A stretch of DNA of 64,000 nt, taken from NCBI GenBank assembly GCA_964490975.1, contig CAZBEQ010000007.1, positions 1-64,000 of the forward strand. The letters are read 5' to 3'. The notes under the pieces were generated by a model. That model made no database searches. It was not told where the DNA came from and was given only the letters and a program-made list of their open reading frames with translations. Source of the stretch: DTU013 sp964490975. GTDB lineage: Bacteria > Bacillota > Clostridia > Acetivibrionales > DTU013. This document shows positions 1-9,945 of this stretch, piece by piece (within the stretch, counting starts at the first letter, position 1; each line of letters begins with the position of its first letter). The position numbers and the translations under genes were made by a program.

Positions 1-71
1 AAATTTGTATTAATTTTTCAAAGCTCAATTCCACTTTTTAGGTGGGAAAGTTGAGATAATAAGTAAAAAAC

Positions 72-101
72 ATAAAAAAATCAACCATATATTGGTTGAT
101 T
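72..101 (-). terminator. Intrinsic terminator of the polysaccharide operon
   Basis: On the minus strand a perfect 9-bp stem (arms 79-87 and 93-101, five-base loop) is followed at once by a run of seven T. It lies about 50 bases beyond the stop of the tyrosine kinase gene, so it is the likely end of the roughly 25-kb minus-strand transcription unit. Confidence 0.85.
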
Positions 102-149
102 AATGTAGATATGTAAAACAGCTGCAATGCCATGGACGTTTCAATTGAT

Positions 150-869
150 TCATTCACGCTTACGGCTTTTTTTCTTCCTCTTTTCATCCTTTGAATAGTA
201 ATCATTGCGATAGTAATAATAGTTGTCGCTGGCATGCTTATCAAGCTTGTTCAAAACTACACCGATGATTTTCGCATCGACCTTTGCCAATAATTCCTTA
301 GCCCTCTTGATCGAAGCGATTTCAACATGACCCGAGCTCGCAACAAGGATCGTACCATCAACAAATGTCGATATAATGGCTGCATCAGTAACACTACCGA
401 CTGGTGGCGCATCCAAAAGAACAAGATCATATTGTTCAGATATATCTTGGATAAATTGCTTCATAGCATTGGATGACAACAGCTCTGACGGATTGGGCGG
501 TATAGTGCCGCAAGGTAGTATGTCCAAACCTATTATGTCACTTGAGCGGATATATCTGTAGTAGTCATCATGATCAGCCAGAAGGTTGGTCAGCCCTGTG
601 TTGTTCGACATCATAAAAATTCTGTTTATCTTTGGTTTCCTCAGGTCAGAGTCAATCAGCAATACCTTGCTACCCGCCTGAGCAAAGGTTACAGCCAGAT
701 TTACAGCTGTAGTCGTTTTACCCTCCATAGGACCCGAGCTTGTAACAACGATGGTTTTCAGCCTTTTATCAATACCTGAATACATGATATTTGTTCGTAA
801 AACCTTATATGCCTCAGTTATGGGAGATTTGGGATCAGCGTGGGCTATAACAATACTATCATCTATCAT
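150..869 (-). CDS. CpsD/CapB-type bacterial tyrosine kinase
   Basis: A cytoplasmic BY-kinase of 239 residues that autophosphorylates a C-terminal tyrosine cluster and controls polysaccharide chain length and export with its membrane partner. Visible are a Walker A motif (SSGPMEGKTTT, K51), a Walker A' motif (LLIDSDLRKP, about 71-80), a Walker B strand (LVLLDAPP, about 149-156) and a tyrosine-rich tail (DNYYYYRNDYY) followed by a basic end. The length fits the stand-alone Firmicutes form, in which the transmembrane activator is a separate protein. That partner is the Wzz-like gene immediately upstream, two bases away. It is the last gene before the operon terminator. The matching phosphatase (CpsB/YwqE type) is not in the window. 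Family assignment is secure; the exact polymer controlled is inferred from context. Confidence 0.93.
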   Translation of the reverse strand: MIDDSIVIAHADPKSPITEAYKVLRTNIMYSGIDKRLKTIVVTSSGPMEGKTTTAVNLAVTFAQAGSKVLLIDSDLRKPKINRIFMMSNNTGLTNLLADHDDYYRYIRSSDIIGLDILPCGTIPPNPSELLSSNAMKQFIQDISEQYDLVLLDAPPVGSVTDAAIISTFVDGTILVASSGHVEIASIKRAKELLAKVDAKIIGVVLNKLDKHASDNYYYYRNDYYSKDEKRKKKSRKRE

Positions 870-871
870 GA

Positions 872-1546
872 TTATACCCTCCTCCCTTTAAATACAGGAA
901 TCACACCGATTACCGGCAAATCAACATGCTTTTGGATGTCCTCGGGCGTTTTTATCGTATCATCAAGAAATTCTATAAGAAATATTATCCCTACTCCTAT
1001 AGCCAAGCCTAGTAAAATACCTACCATATAGTTTAGCCGGTTGTTTGGCGATATAGGATGTTTCGGCAGCTCAGCCTTGTCAATTATCTGGACATTTTCC
1101 AGCTGCATTATTTCTATGACTTTTTTCTGGAATACCTCCGCCACCTTATTTGCAATATCCATTGTCATCTGTGGTTCCGGATAGCTAACTGATATCTGTA
1201 TCACTCTGGTCAGATCCCTTTGCTCTACATTTATCATACCTGCCAAAGCTCCTGCATTCATTTTGAGTCCAAGCTCATCTATTACCTGATAGGCAACCAG
1301 CTTGCTTTTGGCTATCTCTCGATAATCCAGTATGAGATTAGTACCTAAATATAAGTCCATTGACTCGACGCCTACCGTTTCAGTATTCTTGCCCACATAC
1401 AGCGTAGTACTGGCAGAATACATAGGTGTAACAAAATAATTCGTCCAGACATATGCCAAGGCTCCAAATACTACCACACATATGAAAATGATCCACCATT
1501 TCCTCAGTAGTATTTTAAAAATATCCTTTATACTGATTTCTACCAT
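872..1546 (-). CDS. Wzz/CpsC-type chain-length determinant, kinase activator
   Basis: A membrane protein of 224 residues with one transmembrane helix near the N-terminus (about 15-40) and a second near the C-terminus (after the Pro-rich PKHPISPNNR segment), enclosing an extracytoplasmic domain. This is the architecture of polysaccharide co-polymerase proteins that set chain length and activate the CpsD kinase. An ATG at 1576 is possible, but the ATG at 1546 has a strong GGAGGGG site just upstream, so I start there (MVEISIKDI). It sits two bases before the kinase gene, as in Gram-positive capsule loci where the two proteins work as a pair. The C-terminal cytoplasmic tail ends soon after the second helix. 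Confidence 0.9.
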   Translation of the reverse strand: MVEISIKDIFKILLRKWWIIFICVVVFGALAYVWTNYFVTPMYSASTTLYVGKNTETVGVESMDLYLGTNLILDYREIAKSKLVAYQVIDELGLKMNAGALAGMINVEQRDLTRVIQISVSYPEPQMTMDIANKVAEVFQKKVIEIMQLENVQIIDKAELPKHPISPNNRLNYMVGILLGLAIGVGIIFLIEFLDDTIKTPEDIQKHVDLPVIGVIPVFKGRRV

Positions 1547-1612
1547 CTGCCCCTCCATTATGACAAAAGATAACATAAAAATTATAACACTGTGGAATAA
1601 TCTGTCAATGTA

Positions 1613-2815
1613 CTAATTTCTTTTTATATCGATCCACTTGAATAGTTTTACATATTTATCTATAGCCTTTGTATCTGGTATCTTTTGAGCAAGGGTAATA
1701 TCTCTCCTGCTTATATTAGTGACAACCCGGTGTACCCAAGCAACAGGTAACAGCAATTTGTGCTTATGCGCATATGAATATTCAGAGCTGAGGTTTTCCA
1801 ATGACGGGAATATGTAATGTAGCTTTGAACCCGCCTTCTGATCGTTATAGCTGATATACGAGGCCATAGTACGGTTTGCTAACGCTTTCTTATCCTTTTC
1901 TCCAAATACTCCAGCGTCCAGTATCATGTCGATCATCTGCTCAATATTGTCTGTATCACCTGAGTATTTATCAAGTACCCTCTCTGAGATATCAAGGTCA
2001 AACAGGTTGTGGCAAATAACAAGCATGATCTCTATAAATCTGCCGATACCATACAGTTCAGCTTTCCTGAGCAACATATCCCAGTCAATTGTCTGAGAAT
2101 AATTCCTCGCAAGCAGATAAAAATCCGAAAGCTGTCTCAGTCCAAAGCCACCCTTTCCAAAGTGGTTTGTCATATGGATACAGCAGTATAGCAATTGATT
2201 AACCTGCGATGGTACAAGGAACTTCAGCCCGTCCTTTTCAAAATAATATGCTGATTCCCAAATCTCCTTATTGAAGCTTACAGCAATCTTTCTTTTAGCC
2301 TCCGTAAACAACGAAAAATGAAGCTCTATCGGGACAAACTGCTTATGTGCCAGTTGGATATGCTTTGGATCATCATGAGAAATTTTCATATAGCCAAAGC
2401 CTTTAATAATATCAACCGCAGTATTCAATGATTTATGTGATACCAAAATGTCGACATCACCCATAGTCCTCATTTCCGGATCACTGTATAAATATTTATA
2501 ATGAAGGCCCTTCAGTACCATTACAGATATACCAGCATGTCCTAATGACTTTAGCAAGTCGCCAATTATGGAAAATCGCTCACTGTATTTAAGCACTTGT
2601 AATATCGTCATACCCTTCCATTTAGAAAACAACCCAGGGTTTACAACAACGCCATATTTATTAGCTTCAGAAAATATGATGGCATGTATCTGATGTGCAA
2701 CCGCCTCATCATACAGCTGTTGCCATTCTTCCTCATCAAGGACTACAGCAGATGACGGCTGGCATCCCAGTGAAATGGAAAGCAACTTTATCAAAGCCAT
2801 ATTGACCTTATTCAT
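1613..2815 (-). CDS. Nucleotidyltransferase-family protein (NTP_transf_5-like)
   Basis: A 400-residue soluble protein resembling the uncharacterised nucleotidyltransferase family PF14907. The core is VMVLKGLHYKYLYSD followed by RTMGDVDILV, the family's acceptor- and metal-binding region with the DVD pair; a later ELHFSL strand supplies a third conserved position. Start: ATG at 2815 behind GGAGA. Members occur in capsule loci and in lasso-peptide and PqqD-containing peptide clusters, sometimes beside HprK-like kinases; both contexts exist in this operon. The substrate is unknown: it could nucleotidylate a sugar, lipid or peptide. Assignment to the superfamily is fairly secure, the role is not. 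Confidence 0.75.
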   Translation of the reverse strand: MNKVNMALIKLLSISLGCQPSSAVVLDEEEWQQLYDEAVAHQIHAIIFSEANKYGVVVNPGLFSKWKGMTILQVLKYSERFSIIGDLLKSLGHAGISVMVLKGLHYKYLYSDPEMRTMGDVDILVSHKSLNTAVDIIKGFGYMKISHDDPKHIQLAHKQFVPIELHFSLFTEAKRKIAVSFNKEIWESAYYFEKDGLKFLVPSQVNQLLYCCIHMTNHFGKGGFGLRQLSDFYLLARNYSQTIDWDMLLRKAELYGIGRFIEIMLVICHNLFDLDISERVLDKYSGDTDNIEQMIDMILDAGVFGEKDKKALANRTMASYISYNDQKAGSKLHYIFPSLENLSSEYSYAHKHKLLLPVAWVHRVVTNISRRDITLAQKIPDTKAIDKYVKLFKWIDIKRN

Positions 2816-2836
2816 AGAGTTCTCCTAACCGATTGA

Positions 2837-5050
2837 TTAGCCATTTGACTGAGAACTGACAGTCTCTATCTTCGCGCTGCAAAACTCACTGTTGTAATCT
2901 GTTATATAGAACATAGCGCTATCAGCTCTATTATTAAATCGAATTTTAAATGGTAGTTTTTTATTCGTATTACTATTACTCAGCTCTATATATTGCCCAT
3001 TTCCATTTGATGATGTATCGGAAGTGCCTAGTTTATACGTATTTGCCTTACCATTATCATTGATGAAAGTTACTTCTGCACACTCTGAAGTTGGATTGTA
3101 GCTTAACGTAAAAGTATAGTAGAACTTATAGTTTCCATCCTGGGTATCAATGGTATAAATTCTTTTATAAGTAGTGGGTTTTTCTGAAGTATATCCGATA
3201 TCCAAATGTAGTCCATTATTTCTGCTAACATAATTATTTCTTGTTAAATTTATAACTTCACTCTTAACTCCGGCGCCATATAATTGCCTACCTTCGTAAA
3301 AAGTGACAGAACCCTTTGCTTCGATCGTATTATTAGATATGTTTGAATGTACAAATCCACCCCTGTAGGCCAAGCCCGGGTATTCACTCCCCGTATCAAT
3401 AATAGTGTTATTGGTAAAGTCAAGATTATCTGTAACAGCTTCATAAAAAATATATCCCAGCGGAGCAGATACTTTATTGTTTTTTACACTGATTTTCCTG
3501 ATATTATCATTACTTGACTTTCTGGTGTCCACCACCTTAACAACATTAAATGAATCATTGGATTTTGATTCTATATCAATTATATTGTCTTCTATATCAA
3601 TCGAGTCTACAGCAAATTCATCATCCATCCTGACTATTGACAAATTTCCTGAAGCCTTTTGGGCTTCTACTATATTATTACTAAATGAAAAATCACTGAT
3701 CGACATACTAGATTCTGGAAATCTTAAATCATATACATTAAATGTATTATCACTTATGTTGTATGTACCGGCATGTTGAGTCAGGCTGATAAAATCAACA
3801 TGTAGATTTTCTTTTGACTGTCCTACCCTTTCAGCAAAAGATTCTTCTACAATAAAGCTGTTGCCGGTATAATTTCTTTGTAGAGAATCACTATCCCCTC
3901 CTTTTGACTTAAGTAATGTATTGTTCGTTTTGTTTTGGGCAAAACAAATATTATTCTTCCAAGTATTATTCGTGTAATTAACAATATTTGCACTCAGGTA
4001 TGCATCATAGACAGCAAAATCAGCTAAGGTTTTCATTCCCTCAACGCGATTGTTACTGTATAAAACTTCATTGCCTTCAAACAGCACAAACGTGTAATAC
4101 GAACCTGATGAAGTCTCTCCCCACCAATTATCGTCACATGTTACAGTATTACTGTCCACCTTTAAATATGATATGTGATCATAAAGCTTGGATGAATGGA
4201 TTGCTTCATTTGTAATCGCTATATTAAGAAACTTATATGTGAAGTTTTGTATTCTGTTTTCTACTATCTCGCAAAGCTTAATAGGAATATCAACCAAAAC
4301 TATAAATGAATATTTTGTATTTGATACTTCATTATTTCTGAATATGAATTCACCTATACCAAAATCTATAGTGTCAGGATCAAGATCAGTATTACCATAA
4401 TGCCTGTATAGCGATATGTTGCCGTCGAATGTGCATTCACTAACATCAACTTTTTCTACTTTGCTTACTATTGTTTTGTCGTTGTATATAACCAAAAACG
4501 CGCATTCCTCATTTTCATTTCTGATTGCTATATCCCTAATTGTTATATTTTTGACTAATGAGGTATCAAAAAGCTTTGAATCATAATTATTATTTACAAT
4601 AAGTTCGGCATTCTCTGCCCCTATAATCTCAATATTACCGGTCATCAATGCTTCAGAAGGAGTTGTTATATAATATCTATCATCTACAATTATTTTGTTG
4701 CTGGAGTTCAGGACCTTGATCAATTGATTTGCATTAAATAACGCTTTGCCTGGATCATTAGGTACCATCCCTGCATCTTTTGCATAATACGAAGATGTTG
4801 CTAATGGAATTTCATCATCTTCAATTGTCGTTATTCCAAACTTATTAAGTACATTATTAATAAAACCGTTTTGATTCTTAGTAACATCAGGTTCCGGAAC
4901 TATTATCATCTCATCATTTATTATTTTAGTAGATTTATCAGTACCAACCTTGTCAAAATTTTGCAAATTGAGTATAACGTACACTAAAATAACTGTACAT
5001 AAAACTAAGGCTCCAAATAGTACTACTTTTTTTGCTACATTCTTTTTCAT
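2837..5050 (-). CDS. Membrane-anchored right-handed beta-helix protein
   Basis: 737 residues. A single hydrophobic helix at about residues 8-27 (VVLFGALVLCTVILVYVILN) acts as an uncleaved anchor, leaving the rest outside the membrane. The body is dominated by short repeated strands rich in Asn, Ile and Val (NNTI, NNIV, DNTF, ENII and similar turns), the pattern of a parallel right-handed beta-helix as in pectate-lyase-like and polysaccharide lyase/epimerase proteins. The last ~100 residues look like a separate beta domain. No catalytic set can be named by eye. Its place between UDP-glucose dehydrogenase and the nucleotidyltransferase suggests it binds, trims or epimerises the polymer made by this locus. 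The fold call is moderately secure; function is unknown. Confidence 0.7.
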   Translation of the reverse strand: MKKNVAKKVVLFGALVLCTVILVYVILNLQNFDKVGTDKSTKIINDEMIIVPEPDVTKNQNGFINNVLNKFGITTIEDDEIPLATSSYYAKDAGMVPNDPGKALFNANQLIKVLNSSNKIIVDDRYYITTPSEALMTGNIEIIGAENAELIVNNNYDSKLFDTSLVKNITIRDIAIRNENEECAFLVIYNDKTIVSKVEKVDVSECTFDGNISLYRHYGNTDLDPDTIDFGIGEFIFRNNEVSNTKYSFIVLVDIPIKLCEIVENRIQNFTYKFLNIAITNEAIHSSKLYDHISYLKVDSNTVTCDDNWWGETSSGSYYTFVLFEGNEVLYSNNRVEGMKTLADFAVYDAYLSANIVNYTNNTWKNNICFAQNKTNNTLLKSKGGDSDSLQRNYTGNSFIVEESFAERVGQSKENLHVDFISLTQHAGTYNISDNTFNVYDLRFPESSMSISDFSFSNNIVEAQKASGNLSIVRMDDEFAVDSIDIEDNIIDIESKSNDSFNVVKVVDTRKSSNDNIRKISVKNNKVSAPLGYIFYEAVTDNLDFTNNTIIDTGSEYPGLAYRGGFVHSNISNNTIEAKGSVTFYEGRQLYGAGVKSEVINLTRNNYVSRNNGLHLDIGYTSEKPTTYKRIYTIDTQDGNYKFYYTFTLSYNPTSECAEVTFINDNGKANTYKLGTSDTSSNGNGQYIELSNSNTNKKLPFKIRFNNRADSAMFYITDYNSEFCSAKIETVSSQSNG

Positions 5051-5072
5051 ATGAATTCACCATTATGTAATA

Positions 5073-6239
5073 TTAGTCCCTACCGTATATGTCTCTAGTA
5101 TACACCTTTTCAGCTACATCGGAAAGCTCTTCATACATTCTGTTAGATACTATTACATCAGAAATCATTTTAAATTCCTCAAAATCGCGTATCACCTTAG
5201 AGTTGAAGAAATTATCGTCCTTAAACCAGGGTTCATATACAACTACTTCTATTCCCTTTGCTTTTATTCGCTTCATAATTCCTTGTACGGAAGAGGCCCT
5301 GAAATTGTCTGAATTCATTTTCATAGTCAAACGGTATATACCTACTATTTGAGGCTTTCTGCTTAGGATCATATCTGCGATATGATCCTTCCTCGTTCTG
5401 TTAGAATCGACAATAGCACCGATCAGATTGTTCGGAACATCCTCATAGTTCGCTCTCAGCTGCTTTGTATCCTTTGGCAGACAATACCCACCATAACCAA
5501 AGGACGGATTGTTGTAATGGCTGCCTATTCTCGGATCAAGGCAAACACCTTCAATAATCTGCTTTGTATTCAGCCCGCGAATTTCAGCGTAAGTATCAAG
5601 TTCATTAAAAAATGCGACCCTTAAAGCAAGATATGTATTGGAAAAAAGCTTGACAGCCTCCGCTTCAGTCGAATCAGTAAAGAGTACTTGTACATCCTTC
5701 TTTATTGCGCCCTGTATCACCAGGTCTGCAAACCTTTCAGCCCTTTGTGATCGCTCGCCGACAATTATCCTGGACGGGTAAAGATTGTCGTATAAAGCCT
5801 TCCCCTCCCTTAAAAACTCAGGTGAAAATATGATATTATCAGTTTCAAACATTGCTCTTACCTTTTTAGTATAACCTACCGACACTGTTGACTTTATTAT
5901 CATCACAGCTTCAGGATTAATCGAAAGAACATTGGCTATAATGGCCTCAACAGACCTTGTGTTAAAATAGTTCTTGTCAGGATCATAGTTGGTAGGCGTA
6001 GAAATCACCACAAACTCCGCCCCGTCTATAGCTTTATAGGCATCCGTAGTGGCCGTCAGATCCAAATCCTTTGATGCCAGGTAATTCTCTATTTCAGCAT
6101 CAATTATCGGAGATTTCCGGCAATTGATCATATCAACCTTTTCCTGAATTATATCCAGTGCAACTACTTCATTATTCTGTGCCAGCAATATCGCATTTGA
6201 TAAGCCAACATAGCCTATCCCGGCTACTGCAATCTTCAT
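5073..6239 (-). CDS. UDP-glucose/UDP-sugar 6-dehydrogenase
   Basis: Oxidises a UDP-hexose to the uronic acid with two NAD+, giving UDP-glucuronate (or the ManNAc/GalNAc uronate) for the polymer. The N-terminal Rossmann motif GIGYVG, SPEFLREGKAL in the middle, and the catalytic cysteine in GYGGYCLPKD (about residue 256) are all present. The 388-residue length fits the compact UDP-glucose dehydrogenase group. An upstream in-frame ATG exists at 6260, but the ATG at 6239 has GGGAGTGAGG before it and begins directly with MKIAVAG, so I use it. It is followed by the beta-helix gene and preceded by a nucleotide-sugar epimerase, a natural pair for making galacturonate-type donors. Confidence 0.92.
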   Translation of the reverse strand: MKIAVAGIGYVGLSNAILLAQNNEVVALDIIQEKVDMINCRKSPIIDAEIENYLASKDLDLTATTDAYKAIDGAEFVVISTPTNYDPDKNYFNTRSVEAIIANVLSINPEAVMIIKSTVSVGYTKKVRAMFETDNIIFSPEFLREGKALYDNLYPSRIIVGERSQRAERFADLVIQGAIKKDVQVLFTDSTEAEAVKLFSNTYLALRVAFFNELDTYAEIRGLNTKQIIEGVCLDPRIGSHYNNPSFGYGGYCLPKDTKQLRANYEDVPNNLIGAIVDSNRTRKDHIADMILSRKPQIVGIYRLTMKMNSDNFRASSVQGIMKRIKAKGIEVVVYEPWFKDDNFFNSKVIRDFEEFKMISDVIVSNRMYEELSDVAEKVYTRDIYGRD

Positions 6240-6262
6240 GACCTCACTCCCTGTATGCAAAA

Positions 6263-7276
6263 TTAAATTATAATTTTATAATAGTCTTTATACCACTCAA
6301 CAAATTTGCCCAAACCCTCTTCAATACTTGTATCAGGTTTGAATCCAACAGCATCTTCGAGATCAGATACGTCGGCATACGTCTTAAGAACATCACCGGG
6401 CTGCATATCCATATATATCTTGTTTGCCTTTTTTCCTATCTTTTCTTCCAAGACCGATATGAACCTCTCCAGCTTCACCGGCTGATTATTACCAATATTA
6501 TAAATCTTGTAGGGTGCAAAGCTTGTACTCGACTTACCGTCCTCATCGCTCCAATCAGGGTTTGGCTCGGGGACAAGCGGAATCAGCTTATATATGCCTT
6601 CAACGATATCATCAATATAGGTAAAATCTCGTTCCATGTTACCATGGTTAAAAACCTTTATAGACTTATCATTGATTATACTGTCTGTAAATGAAAAGTA
6701 AGCCATATCTGGTCGTCCCCATGGTCCATAAACAGTAAAGAATCTAAGTCCTGTAGTCGGTATTCCAAACAGATGACTGTAAGTATGAGCCATCAATTCA
6801 TTTGACTTTTTGGTGGCTGCATAAAGGCTGACAGGATGATCCACATTATGGTCAGTAGAAAATGGCGTAACTTTGTTGCCACCGTAAACAGAGCTGGAGG
6901 AAGCATATATAAGGTGCTTTACAGGATGATTCCTGCATGCTTCAAGAATATTCATGAAGCCCATGATATTTGAATCTATATATGCGTAGGGATTTGTTAT
7001 ACTGTATCGTACGCCAGCCTGTGCAGCAAGGTGTATAACATAGTCAAAATGATGTTCATCAAAAAGCTTCTCTATTGATTGCTTATCTTTCAAATCAACC
7101 TTATAGAAGCAAAAGTTAGAGTTTTGTTCTAGTTGTTCCAAACGATCATCTTTTAGCTTCACATCATAATAGTCGTTCATATTATCGATTCCAACAACAT
7201 AACAATCCTTACTAAGAATTGAAGATGACAAATGATAGCCTATAAAACCTGTAGAACCAGTGATAAGTATTCTCAT
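6263..7276 (-). CDS. UDP-glucuronate 4-epimerase-like NAD-dependent epimerase
   Basis: A 337-residue extended short-chain dehydrogenase. The cofactor motif GSTGFIG is at residues 7-13, a catalytic SSSSVYG strand lies at about 126-132, and the YAATKK motif supplies the Tyr/Lys pair. The sequence pattern (YDVKLKDDR early, FFTVYGPWGRPDMA later) is typical of UDP-glucuronate 4-epimerases (CapI/LspL type), which make UDP-galacturonate. That fits the neighbouring UDP-sugar dehydrogenase 23 bases downstream. A strong AAGGAGATT site precedes the ATG. Specificity within the family is inferred. Confidence 0.9.
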   Translation of the reverse strand: MRILITGSTGFIGYHLSSSILSKDCYVVGIDNMNDYYDVKLKDDRLEQLEQNSNFCFYKVDLKDKQSIEKLFDEHHFDYVIHLAAQAGVRYSITNPYAYIDSNIMGFMNILEACRNHPVKHLIYASSSSVYGGNKVTPFSTDHNVDHPVSLYAATKKSNELMAHTYSHLFGIPTTGLRFFTVYGPWGRPDMAYFSFTDSIINDKSIKVFNHGNMERDFTYIDDIVEGIYKLIPLVPEPNPDWSDEDGKSSTSFAPYKIYNIGNNQPVKLERFISVLEEKIGKKANKIYMDMQPGDVLKTYADVSDLEDAVGFKPDTSIEEGLGKFVEWYKDYYKIII

Positions 7277-7314
7277 ATCAAAATAATCTCCTTGAAATAA
7301 ACTATATTAATAGA

Positions 7315-8844
7315 CTATGCCATTGTTTTTCGTTTAAACAACCTTCTAATTAGAAAGTAAAAGTTTTTTATATCATCGAAATATAAAACTGAATTAGTAG
7401 CAATGGTAACAATAGCTGCTATAGCAGTTACAACAATGGCATAAAGTATCCAGCGTACATATGTGTCAATAACTCCGAACGGGAGTATATGTATTATTAA
7501 CACGATGCATGTAGCACTTATTCCACTAGTAAGTACTCGTTTAATAAATTCCAATATGCTTTTCTTTAATATGTTTTTAGAAATATATATTGCATACTGG
7601 GTTGTTCTAAAAGCTAATGAGCAAAATGAACTTATAGCAATACCAATTAATCCGAAAATTTTTACAAAAACAATAGATAATAGAACACTTATAATAGCTT
7701 CGGCAAAAGCTCCATTCCTCGTTTGCCTATAATGCCCGGCTGCCAATACAATAGAATTATACGGTATTCTTATACAATATACTGCTTGTGCAATAACCAT
7801 TGTGTAAGCAAACGCCGGCCTGATATAATTAACATCTGAGACCCCCTTGGTATATAGTGATATAAATGGTAGAATAAGTACCGCTGTACTTGTATAAAGA
7901 ACAGTAGTTAGTGAAAACGAAAAAAATTCAAAAAGGCGAAAATTTTTATCAAGTAGTTCACCTTCATCCTTAGCTATCATATTACCAAATGCGGCTTCCA
8001 AACCTGAGGAGAATGTAGCAACAAGATTTTGTATTGAATGGACAACCATATAGTACACCGAATATACTGATACCTCTTTTGTGCTGGTAAATAGAGTAAG
8101 AATTACTACACTAAAATTTACACGTATTAGGTATGCGATATGATGTCCTAAGCCATCCCACCTTTGCTTAATAGCGACATTATCGGCTTTACAATTACTA
8201 ATAAGTTTATATTTACTTCTAACATATATATTCAATAATATGGGCCTTACTATAAAAATTATTGCACTACCCAACTTTACTATATGTATACTTACGCCAA
8301 ATTTTATCAATAATATAGTAATAATAGAGTTTACTAATACTGTTATAGTCTGTAATATATTGTTAAAGTATTGTTTTTGGTCTGCTGCTAACAGTATTTG
8401 ATACGAGATTCCATAATAATATTGAACAAACGTACTGATACCAATGATAATAACTAGTGAAAATGTATATAGATGGTCAAATTCACTTCTAACCAGATAT
8501 GGAAAAAAAACTGCAACTACTAATAGATATCCAATAAAAATAAGTGCAATCAATTTAAAAAAACTATCTGTCGCTTTGACAATCATACTAACAGAGATAA
8601 TATCTTTTTTGGCAAGAGGTTTGTATAAAGCCGCACGTACTACACCTCCTGCTCCCGCCTCAAGCAAAACAATAAAACTCAAAAACTGAGTAATTGAAGA
8701 AATAACTCCGTTAACACTCGAACCAAATGTTCCAATAATTAGTCTCGGTACAATTAGACCAAAAACAAATGATATTAGCTGCAAGCTAAACGCAGTTATA
8801 ATATTGAGTAATGCTTTTTTACTACGCACGGTTATAGTCCTCAT
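7315..8844 (-). CDS. Wzx-type polysaccharide flippase
   Basis: An integral membrane protein of 509 residues with about 12-14 hydrophobic helices spread over its length and a basic C-terminus (IRRLFKRK). It has the general look of the MATE-like PST/oligosaccharide flippase family that moves lipid-linked repeat units to the outer face of the membrane. It is the only flippase candidate in the locus and sits among glycosyltransferases, a Wzy-like polymerase and a Wzz-like regulator, so a Wzx/Wzy-dependent pathway is likely. Its 5' end overlaps the 3' end of the upstream glycosyltransferase by 23 bases. Composition is AT-rich, like its neighbours. Confidence 0.85.
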   Translation of the reverse strand: MRTITVRSKKALLNIITAFSLQLISFVFGLIVPRLIIGTFGSSVNGVISSITQFLSFIVLLEAGAGGVVRAALYKPLAKKDIISVSMIVKATDSFFKLIALIFIGYLLVVAVFFPYLVRSEFDHLYTFSLVIIIGISTFVQYYYGISYQILLAADQKQYFNNILQTITVLVNSIITILLIKFGVSIHIVKLGSAIIFIVRPILLNIYVRSKYKLISNCKADNVAIKQRWDGLGHHIAYLIRVNFSVVILTLFTSTKEVSVYSVYYMVVHSIQNLVATFSSGLEAAFGNMIAKDEGELLDKNFRLFEFFSFSLTTVLYTSTAVLILPFISLYTKGVSDVNYIRPAFAYTMVIAQAVYCIRIPYNSIVLAAGHYRQTRNGAFAEAIISVLLSIVFVKIFGLIGIAISSFCSLAFRTTQYAIYISKNILKKSILEFIKRVLTSGISATCIVLIIHILPFGVIDTYVRWILYAIVVTAIAAIVTIATNSVLYFDDIKNFYFLIRRLFKRKTMA

Positions 8845-9871
8845 GTCTGAAAGTATGTTTGATTTGTTTTAATACAAAAATTACTCTTGCATAAATATAA
8901 AGTGAACTGATACTACTCTTTCTTAATATATAAAGTCTAATTCTTTGATATAAACTTAATTTTGAATATGTCATATAGTTTTTTGTTTCGATAAATAGTG
9001 GTATATTCTGTATTTGGAATAGTAATTTGTATTTTTCAGTTCTTGAAATATTTGAATTAACAATTTTTGATATACATTTAAATATACTAATACAATAAAA
9101 ATTAAAAAATATCTGTAAGTTATCCTGCGTATCATACTTCATTATTCTTAGATACTCAAGTAACCTACTTCTTACAATACTTATATCTATAAACATATAA
9201 ACATTAACTGTATTAGTTATACTATTTGGAGTCATTCGATAATTATACATTGCCTTTCCTGTATAAACAATTTTTTTTGCCTTATAAATCAACGGTAATG
9301 ATTGTAATAAATCCTCACCATGTTTTATTTTTCTATATTCAGAATAATCAACCTTATCAATAATTGTAGATTTTACTGCTTTTATACACAAACTATTAAG
9401 CCTGTAACTAGATGCCAATTCTCGAAAAAGCATCTCCTTATTATTATTATCAAAAACAGATTTGTCCTCAAATACGGCTTTAACACACTTTATATTGTTG
9501 TTAATAATTCTTTTAAAGTTATAAATAATTAAATCACAATCAGTCTCACAGAATATTCTATCAATAGTCTCTATTAAATCTCTATCCCAGTAATCGTCTG
9601 AATCTAAAAACAAAAGGTAATCACCAGTTGCATAATCTATAGTTTTACGTCTAGTCATTATCAATCCCTGGTTTGTTTGATGATGCACTTTAATCCTTGA
9701 ATCTTGCTTCATGTAATAATCACATATCTCGCCACTAGAATCAAGAGAACCATCATCGACTAATACCATCTCAAAATTTTGATAGGTTTGATTAAGGACA
9801 GAATCTATACATTCCTTAAGGTATTTTTCTGCGTTATATACGGGAACTAAAACACTATATTTGTATGACAT
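8822..9871 (-). CDS. Family 2 glycosyltransferase
   Basis: 349 residues with a GT-A fold. The N-terminus SVLVPVYNAEKYL, then LVDDGSLDSS (nucleotide binding) and LFLDSDDYWD (the metal-binding DxD) at about residues 5-95 are diagnostic of inverting GT2 enzymes such as EpsH/EpsJ. The C-terminal half is variable and probably binds the acceptor. An upstream ATG at 9940 is open, but the ATG at 9871 has GGGAGA seven bases before it and gives the standard N-terminus. It transfers a sugar to the growing lipid-linked repeat unit at the cytoplasmic face; donor and acceptor cannot be told from sequence. Confidence 0.88.
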   Translation of the reverse strand: MSYKYSVLVPVYNAEKYLKECIDSVLNQTYQNFEMVLVDDGSLDSSGEICDYYMKQDSRIKVHHQTNQGLIMTRRKTIDYATGDYLLFLDSDDYWDRDLIETIDRIFCETDCDLIIYNFKRIINNNIKCVKAVFEDKSVFDNNNKEMLFRELASSYRLNSLCIKAVKSTIIDKVDYSEYRKIKHGEDLLQSLPLIYKAKKIVYTGKAMYNYRMTPNSITNTVNVYMFIDISIVRSRLLEYLRIMKYDTQDNLQIFFNFYCISIFKCISKIVNSNISRTEKYKLLFQIQNIPLFIETKNYMTYSKLSLYQRIRLYILRKSSISSLYIYARVIFVLKQIKHTFRHEDYNRA

Positions 9872-9945
9872 ACATATCTCCCTTTTATTATTAGACAGAT
9901 AAATTATACCGTTCTGCTCATCATGGAAGCTGAACATCAACTATA

